Assembly: GCF_032085515.1 (NCBI RefSeq)
Contig: NZ_JASXSX010000001.1
Location: 992,001-1,056,000, forward strand
DNA: 64,000 nucleotides
Direction: 5' to 3'
DNA from: Gleimia hominis
GTDB lineage: Bacteria; Actinomycetota; Actinomycetes; Actinomycetales; Actinomycetaceae
Shown: piece after piece, positions 1-8,753 of the stretch
Numbering within the stretch: position 1 is the stretch's first letter
How the letters are laid out: each line of letters starts with the position of its first letter
Translations under genes and position numbers: made by a program
The notes under the pieces: model-generated
Database searches by the model: none
The model's input: the letters and a program-made list of their open reading frames with translations, nothing else
Told to the model about the DNA's origin: nothing

Positions 1-381
1 GTGCGCAACGTAATCTTCTTAACCCTCGTGATCTCCGGGGCTCTAGCCGGTTTGGCGGGCACCGCACCCGTGCTCGGGACGGAGCGGTTCCTCACTAACG
101 GCACCGCCGGTTCATACGGTTTCGACGCGATCACCGTGGCACTGCTCGGCAAATCCACCCCGCTGGGCACGGTGCTGGCCGGCATCCTCTTTGGTGGCCT
201 GGCTGCGGGCGCATCCACAATGCAATCCTCCGCGGGCATCCCCGTGGATATTGTGCAGATCACCCAGGCGGTTATCGTTTTGCTGATCGCTGCTTCTGAA
301 GCCGTTCGTTACTTTAGAGAAAAACGCTCCGTACAACGCCGAACATCTGCCGCCGCCACGGAGAAAGGAGAAACGAAATGA
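1..381 (+). CDS. Nucleoside ABC transporter permease, C-terminal part (5' end outside window)
   Basis: Inner-membrane permease of a BmpA/NupN-type nucleoside importer (BPD_transp_2 family). Only the last 126 codons are present. The GTG at base 1 is probably an internal codon, because the family core (SGALAGLAG, then YGFDAITVALLG) normally lies well inside the protein. The visible part has about three hydrophobic segments and a basic tail. The stop overlaps the start of the next permease (ATGA), so the two are co-translated. The ATPase and lipoprotein of the system are presumably upstream of the window. The downstream cdd, deoA and deoC genes suggest that nucleosides are the substrate; that is inferred from context. 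Confidence 0.9.
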   Translation: MRNVIFLTLVISGALAGLAGTAPVLGTERFLTNGTAGSYGFDAITVALLGKSTPLGTVLAGILFGGLAAGASTMQSSAGIPVDIVQITQAVIVLLIAASEAVRYFREKRSVQRRTSAAATEKGETK

Positions 382-1655
382 GCACGCAGATCCTCAAGAA
401 AACTCCTGAAAATACCCCAGCGGTGCAGCGGAAAATGACGTTGCGCGACCCGATTGCCGCAACCGTGATGGCTGCGCTGACAGTTATCTTGGCGCTGCTT
501 TCGAAAGGTAAGTCCGTGTTCTCATGGTCGGGGGCCACGAGTTGGTTCACGATTCCAAACACGCACATTCCCTCGAAGCCAACGATTGCTATTTTGGCGG
601 TCATCGCGATTGCCCTCACCGTGTATATTTGGCGCGTTGCCCAGCAGCGGCGGGAAGCTTCCGGCTGGTTCCTGGTGGGGGTCGCCACGTGTTTCGTAAT
701 CGCGTTTTTGATCTACACGGTAGCGGGCCGAGAAAGCGCCCACCTACCCGTGATTTCCCTGTTGATTGGCGGTATCGCCTTCGCAACCCCCCTCGTGTTC
801 GGCGCCCTGTCGGGCGTGGTGTGCGAACGTTCTGGGGTTATCAATATTGCCATTGAGGGACAACTGCTGCTCGGCGCGTTCATGGGGGCCGTGGTGGCGT
901 CCCTGTTCAAGAACCCGTACCTGGGGCTGATCGGAGCGCCCCTGGGAGGCATGGCGCTAGCTGTCCTGCTGGCATTGTTTACCGTGAACTTGCGTACCGA
1001 CCACATCATCGTCGGGGTGGTGCTGAACATGCTGGCCGTGGGCATTACCTCGTTCATGTACTCCACGGTTTTGAAGCAGAACGCGGAATCGTTGAACGCG
1101 AACTACTCGCTGGGTGCCATCCGCATCCCTGTGCTCGCAGACATTCCCGTGATCGGCCCGGTGCTGTTCAACCAGTCAATCCTCGTGTACCTGATGTACT
1201 TCGCGGTACTGTTCTTGCAGTTCATGGTGTTCAACTCCCGCTGGGGCCTGCGCATGCGCGCGTGCGGTGAGCACCCCCGGGCCGCAGACACGGTTGGGAT
1301 TAAAGTGAATGCGACCCGGTGGCGCAACGTACTCCTTGGTGGTGCGCTCGCTGGACTAGGCGGCGCATTCTTCACCGTCGGGCAAGGCCTGGCGTTCAGT
1401 AAAGATATGGCGGCGGGCAACGGGTTCATCGCTCTAGCAGCAATGATCCTCGGCCGGTGGAACCCCAAGGGCGCGGCAGCAGCTGCACTACTGTTCGGAT
1501 TCGCCACCAACCTGGGGGCGATCATGCAGGCGGTGGGTTCGCCGATTCCATCAGAATTCTTGCTGATGATCCCGTACATCATCACGATCCTCGCAGTCGC
1601 CGGCTTTGTGGGTGCGGTGCGCGCACCCGCAGCGGAAGGGAAACCGTATCCGTGA
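378..1655 (+). CDS. Nucleoside ABC transporter permease, second subunit
   Basis: Second membrane subunit of the same nucleoside importer, 425 residues with roughly ten hydrophobic segments. The family hallmark CERSGVINIAIEG lies around residues 147-160, and a second conserved Gly/Ala-rich stretch (LGGALAGLGGAF) lies in the C-terminal third. The start ATG at 378 sits behind GAAAGGAG and overlaps the previous stop by four bases. The stop TGA shares a base with the ATG of the cytidine deaminase gene, so import and catabolism are translationally linked. The N-terminal 100 residues before the conserved core are typical of the longer of the two permeases in this family. No sign of damage. Confidence 0.93.
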   Translation: MSTQILKKTPENTPAVQRKMTLRDPIAATVMAALTVILALLSKGKSVFSWSGATSWFTIPNTHIPSKPTIAILAVIAIALTVYIWRVAQQRREASGWFLVGVATCFVIAFLIYTVAGRESAHLPVISLLIGGIAFATPLVFGALSGVVCERSGVINIAIEGQLLLGAFMGAVVASLFKNPYLGLIGAPLGGMALAVLLALFTVNLRTDHIIVGVVLNMLAVGITSFMYSTVLKQNAESLNANYSLGAIRIPVLADIPVIGPVLFNQSILVYLMYFAVLFLQFMVFNSRWGLRMRACGEHPRAADTVGIKVNATRWRNVLLGGALAGLGGAFFTVGQGLAFSKDMAAGNGFIALAAMILGRWNPKGAAAAALLFGFATNLGAIMQAVGSPIPSEFLLMIPYIITILAVAGFVGAVRAPAAEGKPYP

Positions 1656-2197
1656 TGAACCCGCAGCAGAATAAGAAGGTAGTGGACGAGAAGGTGTGGG
1701 CGCAGCTGTTAAAGCAAGCGCAGGCAGCCCGCACCCGCGCGTACTGCCCGTACTCGCACTACCCGGTTGGAGCAGCAGCCCTCGTTGACGACGGCCGCGT
1801 AGTGACGGGCTGCAACGTTGAAAACGCTGGCTACGGAGTGACCCTGTGTGCCGAATGCGGACTCGTGTCGAACCTCGTGAACACCGGTGGGGGCCGCCTA
1901 GTTGCATTCGTGTGCGTAGGCGGAGAAGCCGGGGCAGTGTGCGCCCCGTGTGGCCGCTGCCGGCAACTACTGTTCGAACACGGCGGACCTAAACTTGCGA
2001 TGCGCATGCCCATTGGTGACACCACGATGGCGCACGTGCTGCCCGACGCGTTCGGGCCCGGCGACCTTGCGGGCGCGAATCAAGCCGCTGCAGGTGCTGC
2101 GGATGAGCCGAAAACCCGCGTGCTACACGACGTTCCGGCGCAAACGCAAGAGCCCGCTAGTGATGGGCCAGGTGCTGCGGGGAATACAAGAGTTTGA
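1655..2197 (+). CDS. cdd: Cytidine deaminase
   Basis: Hydrolytic deamination of cytidine and deoxycytidine to uridine and deoxyuridine, in the cytosol. The zinc site is plain: CAEC (Cys65, Glu67 as proton shuttle) and PCGRC (Cys99 and Cys102). The N-terminal YCPYSHYPVGAA and CNVENAGYG segments are typical of the small tetrameric class. The ATG at 1655 is preferred (GGAAGG upstream, TGATG overlap with the permease); a GTG lies one codon earlier. At 180 residues it is longer than the usual 130 or so: about 45 extra, Ala/Pro/Gly-rich, probably disordered residues follow the conserved domain. The next gene, deoA, starts 13 bases later. Confidence 0.95.
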   Translation: MNPQQNKKVVDEKVWAQLLKQAQAARTRAYCPYSHYPVGAAALVDDGRVVTGCNVENAGYGVTLCAECGLVSNLVNTGGGRLVAFVCVGGEAGAVCAPCGRCRQLLFEHGGPKLAMRMPIGDTTMAHVLPDAFGPGDLAGANQAAAGAADEPKTRVLHDVPAQTQEPASDGPGAAGNTRV

Positions 2198-2210
2198 TAG
2201 AGGTGAGTGG

Positions 2211-3497
2211 ATGAGTGAGAAATACGATGTAGTAGACGTTATCCGGACTAAACGCGATGGCGATCCCCTCAGTTGCGGGCAGATCGACTGGACGATCGAC
2301 GCGTACACCCGCGGGGTGGTGGGTGATGAGCAGATGGCGGCGCTCGCCATGGCGATCTTCCTCAAAGGCATGAACCGAGAGGAGATTGCCCGGTGGACCC
2401 AGGCGATGATCAACTCTGGGGAAACCATGGATTTCAGTTCGCTGCCACGCAAAACAGCGGACAAGCACTCAACCGGCGGGGTGGGCGATAAGATCACGTT
2501 GCCACTTGCCCCACTGGTGGCGGCGTTTGACGTGGCGGTACCGCAACTATCGGGACGCGGCCTGGGCCACACTGGCGGCACGTTGGACAAGTTAGAGTCG
2601 ATTCCCGGTTGGCGCGCAGACTTGTCTAATGAGCAGATCATGCAGATCCTCGGCACCGGTCCGGGAGCCGTGGTTTGTGCCGCTGGGGCAGGGCTTGCGC
2701 CCGCGGACAAGAAACTGTACGCACTGCGCGACGTGACTTCCACGGTGGATTGCATTCCGCTGATCGCCTCTTCGATTATGTCGAAAAAAATTGCTGAGGG
2801 TACGGATTCCCTGGTTTTGGACGTGAAAGTGGGTAGTGGGGCCTTTATGAAAGACCTTGAGGCGGCCCGCGAGCTGGCGTCCACCATGGTCGACTTGGGA
2901 ACAGACGCCGGGGTTCGCACCACCGCGTTGCTGACGGACATGTCCACTCCACTGGGCCTGACAGCCGGGAATGCGCTTGAGGTACGTGAGGCCGTGGAGG
3001 TTCTAGCGGGCGGCGGCCCTGCCGACGTTGTGGAACTGACGCTCGCGTTAGCAAAAGAGATGCTCACTGCCGCAGGCTATGCGGATGCAGATCCGCAGGC
3101 CGCACTGCAAGACGGGCGGGCAATGGACCGGTGGCGGCAGATGATCACGGCGCAAGGTGGGGACCCGGATGCACCCCTGCCGCAGGCGCGTGAAACCGAG
3201 GACGTGGTTGCACCAACAGATGGTTATTTGACGAAGCTCGACGCTTTAGCAGTGGGGGTAGCGGCGTGGCGCCTGGGCGCTGGGCGCGCTAAGAAAGGGG
3301 ACCCTGTGCAGGCGGAAGCTGGGGTGGAGATGTTCGCAAAACCCGGTAACCGGGTGCGAAAAGGCCAGCCGCTGCTGCGTTTGCACACTCAAACTCCCGA
3401 CCGGTTCGACCGGGCACTAGAGGTTCTGGATGGTGCCTTTGAGATTGCGCAGTCTGCACCCACTACCCGCCCGGTCGTGTTAGATCGAATCTGCTAG
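2211..3497 (+). CDS. deoA: Thymidine phosphorylase
   Basis: Phosphorolysis of thymidine or deoxyuridine to free base and deoxyribose-1-phosphate. The length of 428 residues fits the family. Conserved elements seen: KHSTGGVGD near residue 84 (phosphate binding), SGRGLGHTGGTLDKLES about 115-131, and a C-terminal PYNP domain with a KPG turn. The ATG at 2211 follows AGAGGTGAG, and the reading frame upstream of it overlaps cdd in another frame and is not coding. The protein works after cytidine deaminase in the same operon; its product feeds DeoC after isomerisation by a phosphomutase. An 18-bp tandem repeat lies downstream, so deoC may be separately transcribed or read through. Confidence 0.95.
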   Translation: MSEKYDVVDVIRTKRDGDPLSCGQIDWTIDAYTRGVVGDEQMAALAMAIFLKGMNREEIARWTQAMINSGETMDFSSLPRKTADKHSTGGVGDKITLPLAPLVAAFDVAVPQLSGRGLGHTGGTLDKLESIPGWRADLSNEQIMQILGTGPGAVVCAAGAGLAPADKKLYALRDVTSTVDCIPLIASSIMSKKIAEGTDSLVLDVKVGSGAFMKDLEAARELASTMVDLGTDAGVRTTALLTDMSTPLGLTAGNALEVREAVEVLAGGGPADVVELTLALAKEMLTAAGYADADPQAALQDGRAMDRWRQMITAQGGDPDAPLPQARETEDVVAPTDGYLTKLDALAVGVAAWRLGAGRAKKGDPVQAEAGVEMFAKPGNRVRKGQPLLRLHTQTPDRFDRALEVLDGAFEIAQSAPTTRPVVLDRIC

Positions 3498-3524
3498 CGA
3501 GGTCATACGTACACGCATCTTGAG

Positions 3525-3650
3525 GCCTCGCTAAATCTCGTGACGTCACTAATACGCGAAGCCTCGCTGAATCTCGAAGCGTCACTGATTCGCGAAGCCT
3601 TGCTGATTCGCGAAGCCTCGCTGAATCTCGCAGCGTCACTGAATACAGGC
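3525..3650. repeat. 18-bp tandem repeat, 7 degenerate units, between deoA and deoC
   Basis: Seven consecutive 18-bp units alternate between two subtypes, GCCTCGCTGAATCTCGAA and GCGTCACTGATTCGCGAA, giving a 36-bp higher-order period. Because 18 is a multiple of three, both strands stay open through the array (hexapeptide-like reading on the minus strand), but there is no credible start or Shine-Dalgarno, so it is treated as non-coding. The rest of the 251-base gap between deoA and deoC holds only the deoC ribosome binding site. Confidence 0.85.
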
Positions 3651-3748
3651 AGGTTCTTACGAGTTACAAATGTGTGTTTGCTGGTTTGTGACGGGAAGTG
3701 ACTAGTCACAGGCGGATTTTTACTAGATTGTTTCCGATAGGAGGAAGT

Positions 3749-4399
3749 ATGGATAAGAAAACTTTGGCCCACATGGTGGATCACACGCTGCTTAAACCGG
3801 AGTCGACCGCCGACGATGTGAAAGCGTTGATTGCGGAGGCTGCGCAGCTAGGCACGTATTCCGTGTGCGTCAGCCCGAACCAGTTGCCGATTGAGGTTCC
3901 GCAGGAACTGTCTGTTGCCGCGGTGTGCGGTTTCCCGTCCGGCGCCCACCCCTCAAGCGTGAAGGCTGCGGAGGCCGCGGATTCCGTGTCGAAAGGCGCG
4001 CAGGAAATCGACATGGTAGTGAATTTGAAACTCGTGTTCGAAGGCGATTTTGAAGGCGTTGAGGCAGATATTCGCGCGGTGCGGGAAGCGACTAGCGGCG
4101 CGGTACTGAAGGTGATTATCGAATCGGCACTGCTGTCGGATGAGCAGATTGTGGCGTGCTGCCATGCAGCGCAGGCAGCGGGCGCGGACTTCGTGAAAAC
4201 TTCCACGGGGTTCCACCCAGCTGGGGGTGCGTCGGTGCACGCGGTTAAGCTCATGCGCGAAACAGTGGGTGATTCGATGGGCGTGAAGGCCTCAGGTGGA
4301 ATCCGGGATGCGCAAACCGCGCTCGCCATGGTCGAAGCGGGAGCGAACCGGCTCGGCCTGTCCTCCACCGCGAAAGTTCTAGCAGGCCTAGACAGCTAA
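3749..4399 (+). CDS. deoC: Deoxyribose-phosphate aldolase
   Basis: Class I aldolase that splits 2-deoxyribose-5-phosphate into acetaldehyde and glyceraldehyde-3-phosphate, completing deoxynucleoside catabolism. The length of 216 residues is normal. The Schiff-base lysine is Lys150 in FVKTSTGF and the assisting lysine is Lys180 in VKASGGI; the N-terminal DHTLLKPE is also diagnostic. The start ATG at 3749 follows a strong GGAGGAAG; an upstream in-frame extension would run through the repeat-bearing spacer and is unlikely. It is separated from deoA by 251 bases carrying an 18-bp tandem repeat, and followed by a strong hairpin terminator shared with the convergent phosphomutase gene. Confidence 0.96.
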   Translation: MDKKTLAHMVDHTLLKPESTADDVKALIAEAAQLGTYSVCVSPNQLPIEVPQELSVAAVCGFPSGAHPSSVKAAEAADSVSKGAQEIDMVVNLKLVFEGDFEGVEADIRAVREATSGAVLKVIIESALLSDEQIVACCHAAQAAGADFVKTSTGFHPAGGASVHAVKLMRETVGDSMGVKASGGIRDAQTALAMVEAGANRLGLSSTAKVLAGLDS

Positions 4400-4488
4400 C
4401 AAGCACGCGCTCAAGTAAGCGCAATGTGCAGGCAAAGCTGGCGTAGTTCTCACTAGGCAATCAAAATAGCGCTCGCTGAAATAGAACT

Positions 4489-4540
4489 GCAGGTGGCTGC
4501 GGCCCTTCAAAACGAAGGCGTCGCAGCCACCTGCTTGTTC
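4489..4540. terminator. Hairpin terminator between convergent deoC and phosphomutase genes
   Basis: A perfect 13-bp stem pairs 4489-4501 with 4522-4534, capped by an inner 5-bp stem (CCTTC/GAAGG). The plus side is followed by TTGTTC. It sits midway between two converging genes and probably works for both. Confidence 0.75.
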
Positions 4541-4574
4541 AGTGCATCAGATTTCTATCGATATTGCCCTCGCC

Positions 4575-6440
4575 CTAGATCCCCATTCCTGCCCGCATAT
4601 CAGCTTTCATGGCCTCCAGGCGGTTCGCGGCAATGTCCCGCGCTTCATCAACCGTTGCAGCGAGTTCAGACGCCGGCCCACCACCGGCCCCGGAGCCACC
4701 GGCCTTAGAGCCAGCACCCACCCGAGCGTCACCGCCAGCCTTAGAGCCAGCACCCACCCGAGCGTCACGGCCAGCCTTAGAATCAGCACCAGCCTCAGGC
4801 GAATTACCTGTATCTATCGGCACGATGGTTTCTAGGTAGCATTTCAGTTTCGGTTCCGTGCCAGAGGGGCGGGCGACGACGCGGTCACCACGTTCCGTGA
4901 GGAAGATCAGGCCATCTGTGGGTGGCAAGTCCGCGCTGCCGTCAGACAGGTCCTCAACGGAAATAACTGGGGAACCACCTAGGGATTTAACGGACCCCGA
5001 ACGCAGGTTCTGCATGCCTTTGGCAATCAAAGACAGGTCGGACACGCGAATCGACAGGGGAGCGGTGGCGTGCAAACCATACGCACGCGCAAAATCATCT
5101 AACGCATCCACCAGGGTGCGGCCCGCCGCCTTGTACTGCGAAGCCATCGCGGAAATTTTCAGGCAAGCGCTGATCCCATCTTTATCACGCACGTGGTCGG
5201 GGTCCACGCAGTAACCCAGGGCTTCCTCATAACCAAAGACGATTCCGGGAGTGCGGGAAATCCACTTGAAACCCGTTAACGTCGCCCGGTAAGACACCCC
5301 GTAGTGCTGCGCAATTCGCCGCAGCAACCGCGAAGACACAATCGAGTTCGCAAGCACTGCGTCCGCATTGCCCTCATACTCGCGGGCAACCGCTGTGCCC
5401 AGAAGTGAGCCCACTTCGTCACCGGTGAGCTGACGCCAACCCCCCTCACCACGCGGATCCGGCACTGCAGCCGAGAACCGGTCCGCATCCGGGTCGTTCG
5501 CTAAAATAATGTCCGCACCTAACTCCCGGGCAAGCGCGAACGACAGGTCCAAAGCCCCCGGCTCCTCCGGATTCGGAAATGGAACAGTGGGGAAGTCCGG
5601 GTCGGGTTCATGCTGAGCCTCAACCACGTGCACATCCGTAAACCCGGCGCGCGCCAAGGCCTTCAAAGTCGTCTCCCCACCCACGCCATGCATGGAAGTG
5701 AGCACGATCTTCAAATCTGCCCGCGAACGCGCCACCGCCTCATCCGACTGTACCGGTGGCACCAGGGAGGTAGCGCGATCCAAATACGCGTCCACAATTT
5801 CAGTGCCAATCAGCTCCCACCCGGATTCGGCGCGCTCAACCGCGCTAGCTGAATCAACCGCCTGGATCGCCTCAAAAATCTGCGCGTCGTAAGGCGGCAC
5901 GATCTGCGCGCCCTGCCCCGCGTCCGTAACTACGCGGCCCCCCAAGTAAACCTTGTAACCATTGTCTTTAGGCGGGTTGTGTGAGGCCGTTACCATAACT
6001 GCCGCGTCCGCATCCAGGTACTTGAGGGCGAACGCGGTCAGCGGAGTGGGCAGGTGCTGGTCGAACAGCGAAACGCGGCCACCGGCGGCAACCGCAACCG
6101 CAGCGGTGTCGCGTGCGAACTGCTCCGAACCGCAGCGGGCGTCGTAACCGACCACCAGGTGGAACCCTTGCCCCACCTGGTCGAGTAGAAACTGGGTGAG
6201 CCCAGCGGCCGCCCGAATCACAACTGCACGGTTCATCCGGTTCGGGCCCGCGCCCAAGCGGCCGCGCAGGCCCGCGGTGCCAAACGTTAGTGTGCCCGCG
6301 AACCGGTCGGCCAGGTCATCACTGGCCTCAGTGTCGCCGGACTTCGCCCGTTCCAGTAGGGTTTCAAGTTCGGCTCGGGTGGTTGCGTCGGGGTCGTCCG
6401 CGATCCAGGCGCGCACCGTGTCTTCGTTGAACTTAGCCAT
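4575..6440 (-). CDS. Phosphohexomutase (phosphoglucomutase/phosphomannomutase family) with repeat insertion
   Basis: Alpha-D-phosphohexomutase; in this neighbourhood it may isomerise ribose- or deoxyribose-1-phosphate to the 5-phosphate as well as hexose phosphates (inference). Seen: FGTAGLRGRLGAGPNRMN near residue 55, the catalytic serine in TASHNP (Ser153), the metal loop DPDADR (from Asp316), a sugar loop GYEEALG, and the C-terminal phosphate loop RPSGTEPKLK. At 621 residues it is longer than the usual 550-570; the excess is an Ala/Gly/Ser-rich stretch encoded by a 36-bp tandem repeat (4702-4800), placed after the RPSGTEP loop and before the last helix. The start at 6440 has GAGGAAA before it. 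It lies downstream of punA on the same strand with a 72-base gap. Confidence 0.93.
   Translation of the reverse strand: MAKFNEDTVRAWIADDPDATTRAELETLLERAKSGDTEASDDLADRFAGTLTFGTAGLRGRLGAGPNRMNRAVVIRAAAGLTQFLLDQVGQGFHLVVGYDARCGSEQFARDTAAVAVAAGGRVSLFDQHLPTPLTAFALKYLDADAAVMVTASHNPPKDNGYKVYLGGRVVTDAGQGAQIVPPYDAQIFEAIQAVDSASAVERAESGWELIGTEIVDAYLDRATSLVPPVQSDEAVARSRADLKIVLTSMHGVGGETTLKALARAGFTDVHVVEAQHEPDPDFPTVPFPNPEEPGALDLSFALARELGADIILANDPDADRFSAAVPDPRGEGGWRQLTGDEVGSLLGTAVAREYEGNADAVLANSIVSSRLLRRIAQHYGVSYRATLTGFKWISRTPGIVFGYEEALGYCVDPDHVRDKDGISACLKISAMASQYKAAGRTLVDALDDFARAYGLHATAPLSIRVSDLSLIAKGMQNLRSGSVKSLGGSPVISVEDLSDGSADLPPTDGLIFLTERGDRVVARPSGTEPKLKCYLETIVPIDTGNSPEAGADSKAGRDARVGAGSKAGGDARVGAGSKAGGSGAGGGPASELAATVDEARDIAANRLEAMKADMRAGMGI
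4702..4800 (-). repeat. 36-bp in-frame tandem repeat inside the phosphomutase gene
   Basis: Units begin at 4702, 4738 and 4774 (the third is incomplete). Each encodes twelve residues of the type GAGSKAGGDARV. The repeat is in frame and so adds a flexible linker without breaking the gene; copy number is likely to vary between strains (inference). Confidence 0.9.
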
Positions 6441-6512
6441 TGGTTTCCTCTCTACGCCACCACGCTGGTGGGTTGAATGCTCGTTGGGAGTTAAGGGACG
6501 TGCAAACCCGGG

Positions 6513-7382
6513 TTATTGACTTTCTGCCACGCGCTGCACAATGTTTGCCAGTAGTTTCGCAATCCTTGGGGCCGCTGCCTTGCCCGCTGCAATCACTTCC
6601 TCATGGGAAAGTGGGGTGAGGGAAATCCCGGCCGCCAGGTTCGTCATCAGGGAAATTCCCAGTACTTCCATCCCCGCTTCGCGCGCTGCAATGGCTTCCA
6701 GGGTAGTGGACATACCCACTAGGTCCGCGCCAATAATGCGTGCCATCTGCACTTCCGCGGGGGTTTCGTAGTGGGGGCCGCGAAATTGCGCGTACACCCC
6801 TTCGGGCAGGTTCGGGTCCACTTCGCGGGCAATATTGCGCAGTCGCGTGGAATACAGGTCGGTTAGGTCCACAAAGTTCGCGCCTTCAATGGGGGACGTG
6901 CCGGTTAGGTTAATGTGGTCGCGAATCAGTACCGCTTGGCCGGGTTTCCATTCTGGCTTGAGGCCGCCGCACCCGTTGGTGAGTACCGCAATGCGCGCAC
7001 CCGCCGCAGCTGCTGTGCGCATCCCGTGGGCGACAGCGCGCACGCCCTTACCTTCGTAGTAGTGGGTGCGGGAACCGAGCACGAGCGCGTGTTGCCCGTT
7101 TTCCAGTTCGATTGACCGCATGGTGGCCCCGTGGCCAGCTACTTCGGGGGCGAAAAAGCCGGGCACTTCGTGCGCGGGAATGGTGTGGGTGCAGTGTCCA
7201 ATCAGGTCGGCAGCACCGGACCATCCGGATCCGAGTACGAGGGCAATGTCGTGTTGTTGCACACCGGTGCGTTCAGCGATTACAGCGGCGGCATCGCGCG
7301 CGGTTTGCGCAGGGTTTTCAATCAGTTCTTTCACAGTGCCCAATTCTACTGTTCGGGGCGTGTACAGTAAATGCTTTAACAT
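6513..7382 (-). CDS. punA: Purine-nucleoside phosphorylase (trimeric PunA type)
   Basis: Phosphorolysis of inosine and guanosine to base and ribose-1-phosphate. Class features seen: LGSGWSGAAD (phosphate loop), GRTHYYEG-like SRTHYYEGKG, TNGCGGL, the ribose/base-site run QFRGPHYETPAEV and VGMSTTLEAIAA. The longest start is ATG at 7382, with no Shine-Dalgarno. A GTG at 7334 (reading MKELIENPAQTARD) agrees better with relatives that begin just before a comparable NP..LA..AA motif, and TAGAAT lies just upstream of it, so a leaderless start there is possible. It is divergent from the LOG gene and upstream of the phosphomutase gene with which it forms a likely operon. Confidence 0.94.
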   Translation of the reverse strand: MLKHLLYTPRTVELGTVKELIENPAQTARDAAAVIAERTGVQQHDIALVLGSGWSGAADLIGHCTHTIPAHEVPGFFAPEVAGHGATMRSIELENGQHALVLGSRTHYYEGKGVRAVAHGMRTAAAAGARIAVLTNGCGGLKPEWKPGQAVLIRDHINLTGTSPIEGANFVDLTDLYSTRLRNIAREVDPNLPEGVYAQFRGPHYETPAEVQMARIIGADLVGMSTTLEAIAAREAGMEVLGISLMTNLAAGISLTPLSHEEVIAAGKAAAPRIAKLLANIVQRVAESQ

Positions 7383-7418
7383 GGTAAAACATGGTTTTGT
7401 AAGTGTTTAGGAGCAGAC

Positions 7419-8183
7419 ATGTCCCCATCTGATCAGTCGGGTTTCCCTTCGCAAAGCTACCGTCAGGGCCCCGTGTTGTTGCGTGGCCACAAGATTCCCC
7501 GCAAGACTTCCGATGAGCATTTGCTCGCAAAGAATGATGGGGAGGATTGGCGGCACTCTGACCCGTGGCGGGTGATGCGGATTCAGTCTGAGTTCGTTGC
7601 AGGGTTTGAGGCGTTGTCTGGGTTGGGGCCGGCGATTTCTGTTTTTGGGTCGGCCCGGATTGCGCCGTCGGACCCGGTTTACACGCTGTCGCGCGAGGTC
7701 GGTCGGCTGTTGGCGCAGGCGGGTTTCGCGGTGATCACCGGTGGTGGCCCGGGAGTGATGGAGGCAGCGAACCGGGGTGCGGATGAGGCTCAGGGAACGT
7801 CGGTTGGGTTGGGGATTGAACTACCGAAGGAACAGGGGATGAACCCGTGGGTGAACCTGGGGGTGAACTTCAGGTATTTCTTTGCGCGCAAAACCATGTT
7901 CGTCAAGTATTCGTCGGGGTTTATCGCACTGCCAGGTGGGTTTGGCACGATGGATGAACTGTTTGAATCCCTCACTTTGGTGCAGACGCATAAGATCCGC
8001 TCGTTCCCGGTCGTGATGATTGGCCGGAGGTTCTGGGCGCCGCTTGTGGAGTGGATTGAAACCACGATGTTGAGGCAAGGCATGATCTCTGAGGGCGATG
8101 AACTGTTGTTGAAGGTGGTGGATACGGCGGATGAGGCCGTGGGGATCGTTCGTGAGTACTGCAGTGTGAATGGCGCGAAGTAA
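7419..8183 (+). CDS. LOG family protein (TIGR00730 Rossmann fold)
   Basis: Member of the LOG/lysine-decarboxylase-like family, whose characterised members remove ribose-5-phosphate from nucleoside 5'-monophosphates. The two signature segments are present: GGGPGVMEAANRGA around residue 108-120 and PGGFGTMDELFE around 171-182, which form the active site. The 254 residues include a 60-residue N-terminal extension that is common in actinobacteria. The ATG at 7419 has TTTAGGAG upstream. It is divergent from punA with only 36 bases between starts, so the two promoters must overlap. A nucleotide-related activity would fit its neighbours, but its substrate here is unknown. Confidence 0.92.
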   Translation: MSPSDQSGFPSQSYRQGPVLLRGHKIPRKTSDEHLLAKNDGEDWRHSDPWRVMRIQSEFVAGFEALSGLGPAISVFGSARIAPSDPVYTLSREVGRLLAQAGFAVITGGGPGVMEAANRGADEAQGTSVGLGIELPKEQGMNPWVNLGVNFRYFFARKTMFVKYSSGFIALPGGFGTMDELFESLTLVQTHKIRSFPVVMIGRRFWAPLVEWIETTMLRQGMISEGDELLLKVVDTADEAVGIVREYCSVNGAK

Positions 8184-8226
8184 AGATCCGTGCGCGGAGG
8201 CGCGGATGGTGGAGGTTATTCACCAT

Positions 8227-8312
8227 GTGAACGCGAGGTGTCAGTAAGCTTTTGCGCGGGTGAACAGCAGCTGTCTGCGAGCTTTTTCGCGTGCGAACGC
8301 TAGTTGTTCGGT
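8227..8312. repeat. Degenerate 31-33 bp direct repeat after the LOG gene
   Basis: Three diverged copies begin at about 8227, 8260 and 8291; each opens with GTGAACG- or GTGCGAACG-like sequence and carries AGCTTTT(T)(G)CGCG near its end. It occupies most of the 199-base gap between the LOG and DUF3117 genes. Much more diverged than the other repeats in the window. Confidence 0.5.
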
Positions 8313-8382
8313 AGAATGGGAGCTAAAGACTGGTTTCGCGGTTTAGCGGGCCGGTTGTGATTCAAGAGAGGACTAGTGGAAT

Positions 8383-8550
8383 ATGGCTGCAATGAAGCCC
8401 CGCACCGGTGATGGCCCCATGGAGGCTACGAAGGAAGGGCGCGGAATCGTCATGCGTATCCCCAGTGAGGGAGGCGGACGCCTCGTTATTGAACTGACAC
8501 CTGAGGAGGCCCAGACGCTAGCAGGAGAGCTCGCCGAAGCGGTGAAGTAG
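8383..8550 (+). CDS. DUF3117 domain protein (55 residues)
   Basis: Small conserved actinobacterial protein of unknown function. The sequence opens MAAMKPRTGDGPMEATKEGR and ends in an acidic helix rich in Glu and Ala (ELTPEEAQTLAGEL), the pattern of the DUF3117 family, whose members are about 55-60 residues long. The ATG at 8383 follows AGAGAGGAC; a second in-frame ATG lies three codons later. It stands alone, followed at once by a strong terminator, so it is probably a monocistronic, well expressed gene. It is short enough to be missed by length cut-offs. No function is proposed. Confidence 0.93.
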   Translation: MAAMKPRTGDGPMEATKEGRGIVMRIPSEGGGRLVIELTPEEAQTLAGELAEAVK

Positions 8551-8572
8551 GTGGCGAAATAGTTTAATCCCA

Positions 8573-8612
8573 GCGGGATGGTGGGCGCGAAAGCGCTTGC
8601 CATCCCGTTTTT
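8573..8612 (+). terminator. Rho-independent terminator after the DUF3117 gene
   Basis: GGGATGG (8575-8581) pairs with CCATCCC (8600-8606), with further inner pairing (GGCGCG/AGCGCTT region), followed by GTTTTT. A classic intrinsic terminator 24 bases after the stop codon. Confidence 0.88.
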
Positions 8613-8753
8613 GCTGCGCCGCTCTGATTGTCGCTGCCAGGCGTGCGCATACTCTTGTCGTCTGCGGCAGATGTCCACTGTCTGAAAACGGCAGCGTTTG
8701 TTAGCTACCGGGTAAAAAGCTCTTACCCGCCCGCAGTCGGGAATAGGTTGCTG

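Noticed and set aside
2123..3067. Long minus-strand frame opposite deoA
   Set aside because: Antisense shadow of a well conserved enzyme; Ser/Ala-rich with no family resemblance.
3503..3784. Minus-strand 93-codon frame with a hexapeptide repeat
   Set aside because: The repeat is an 18-bp intergenic array; no credible ribosome binding site, and it overlaps the deoC start.
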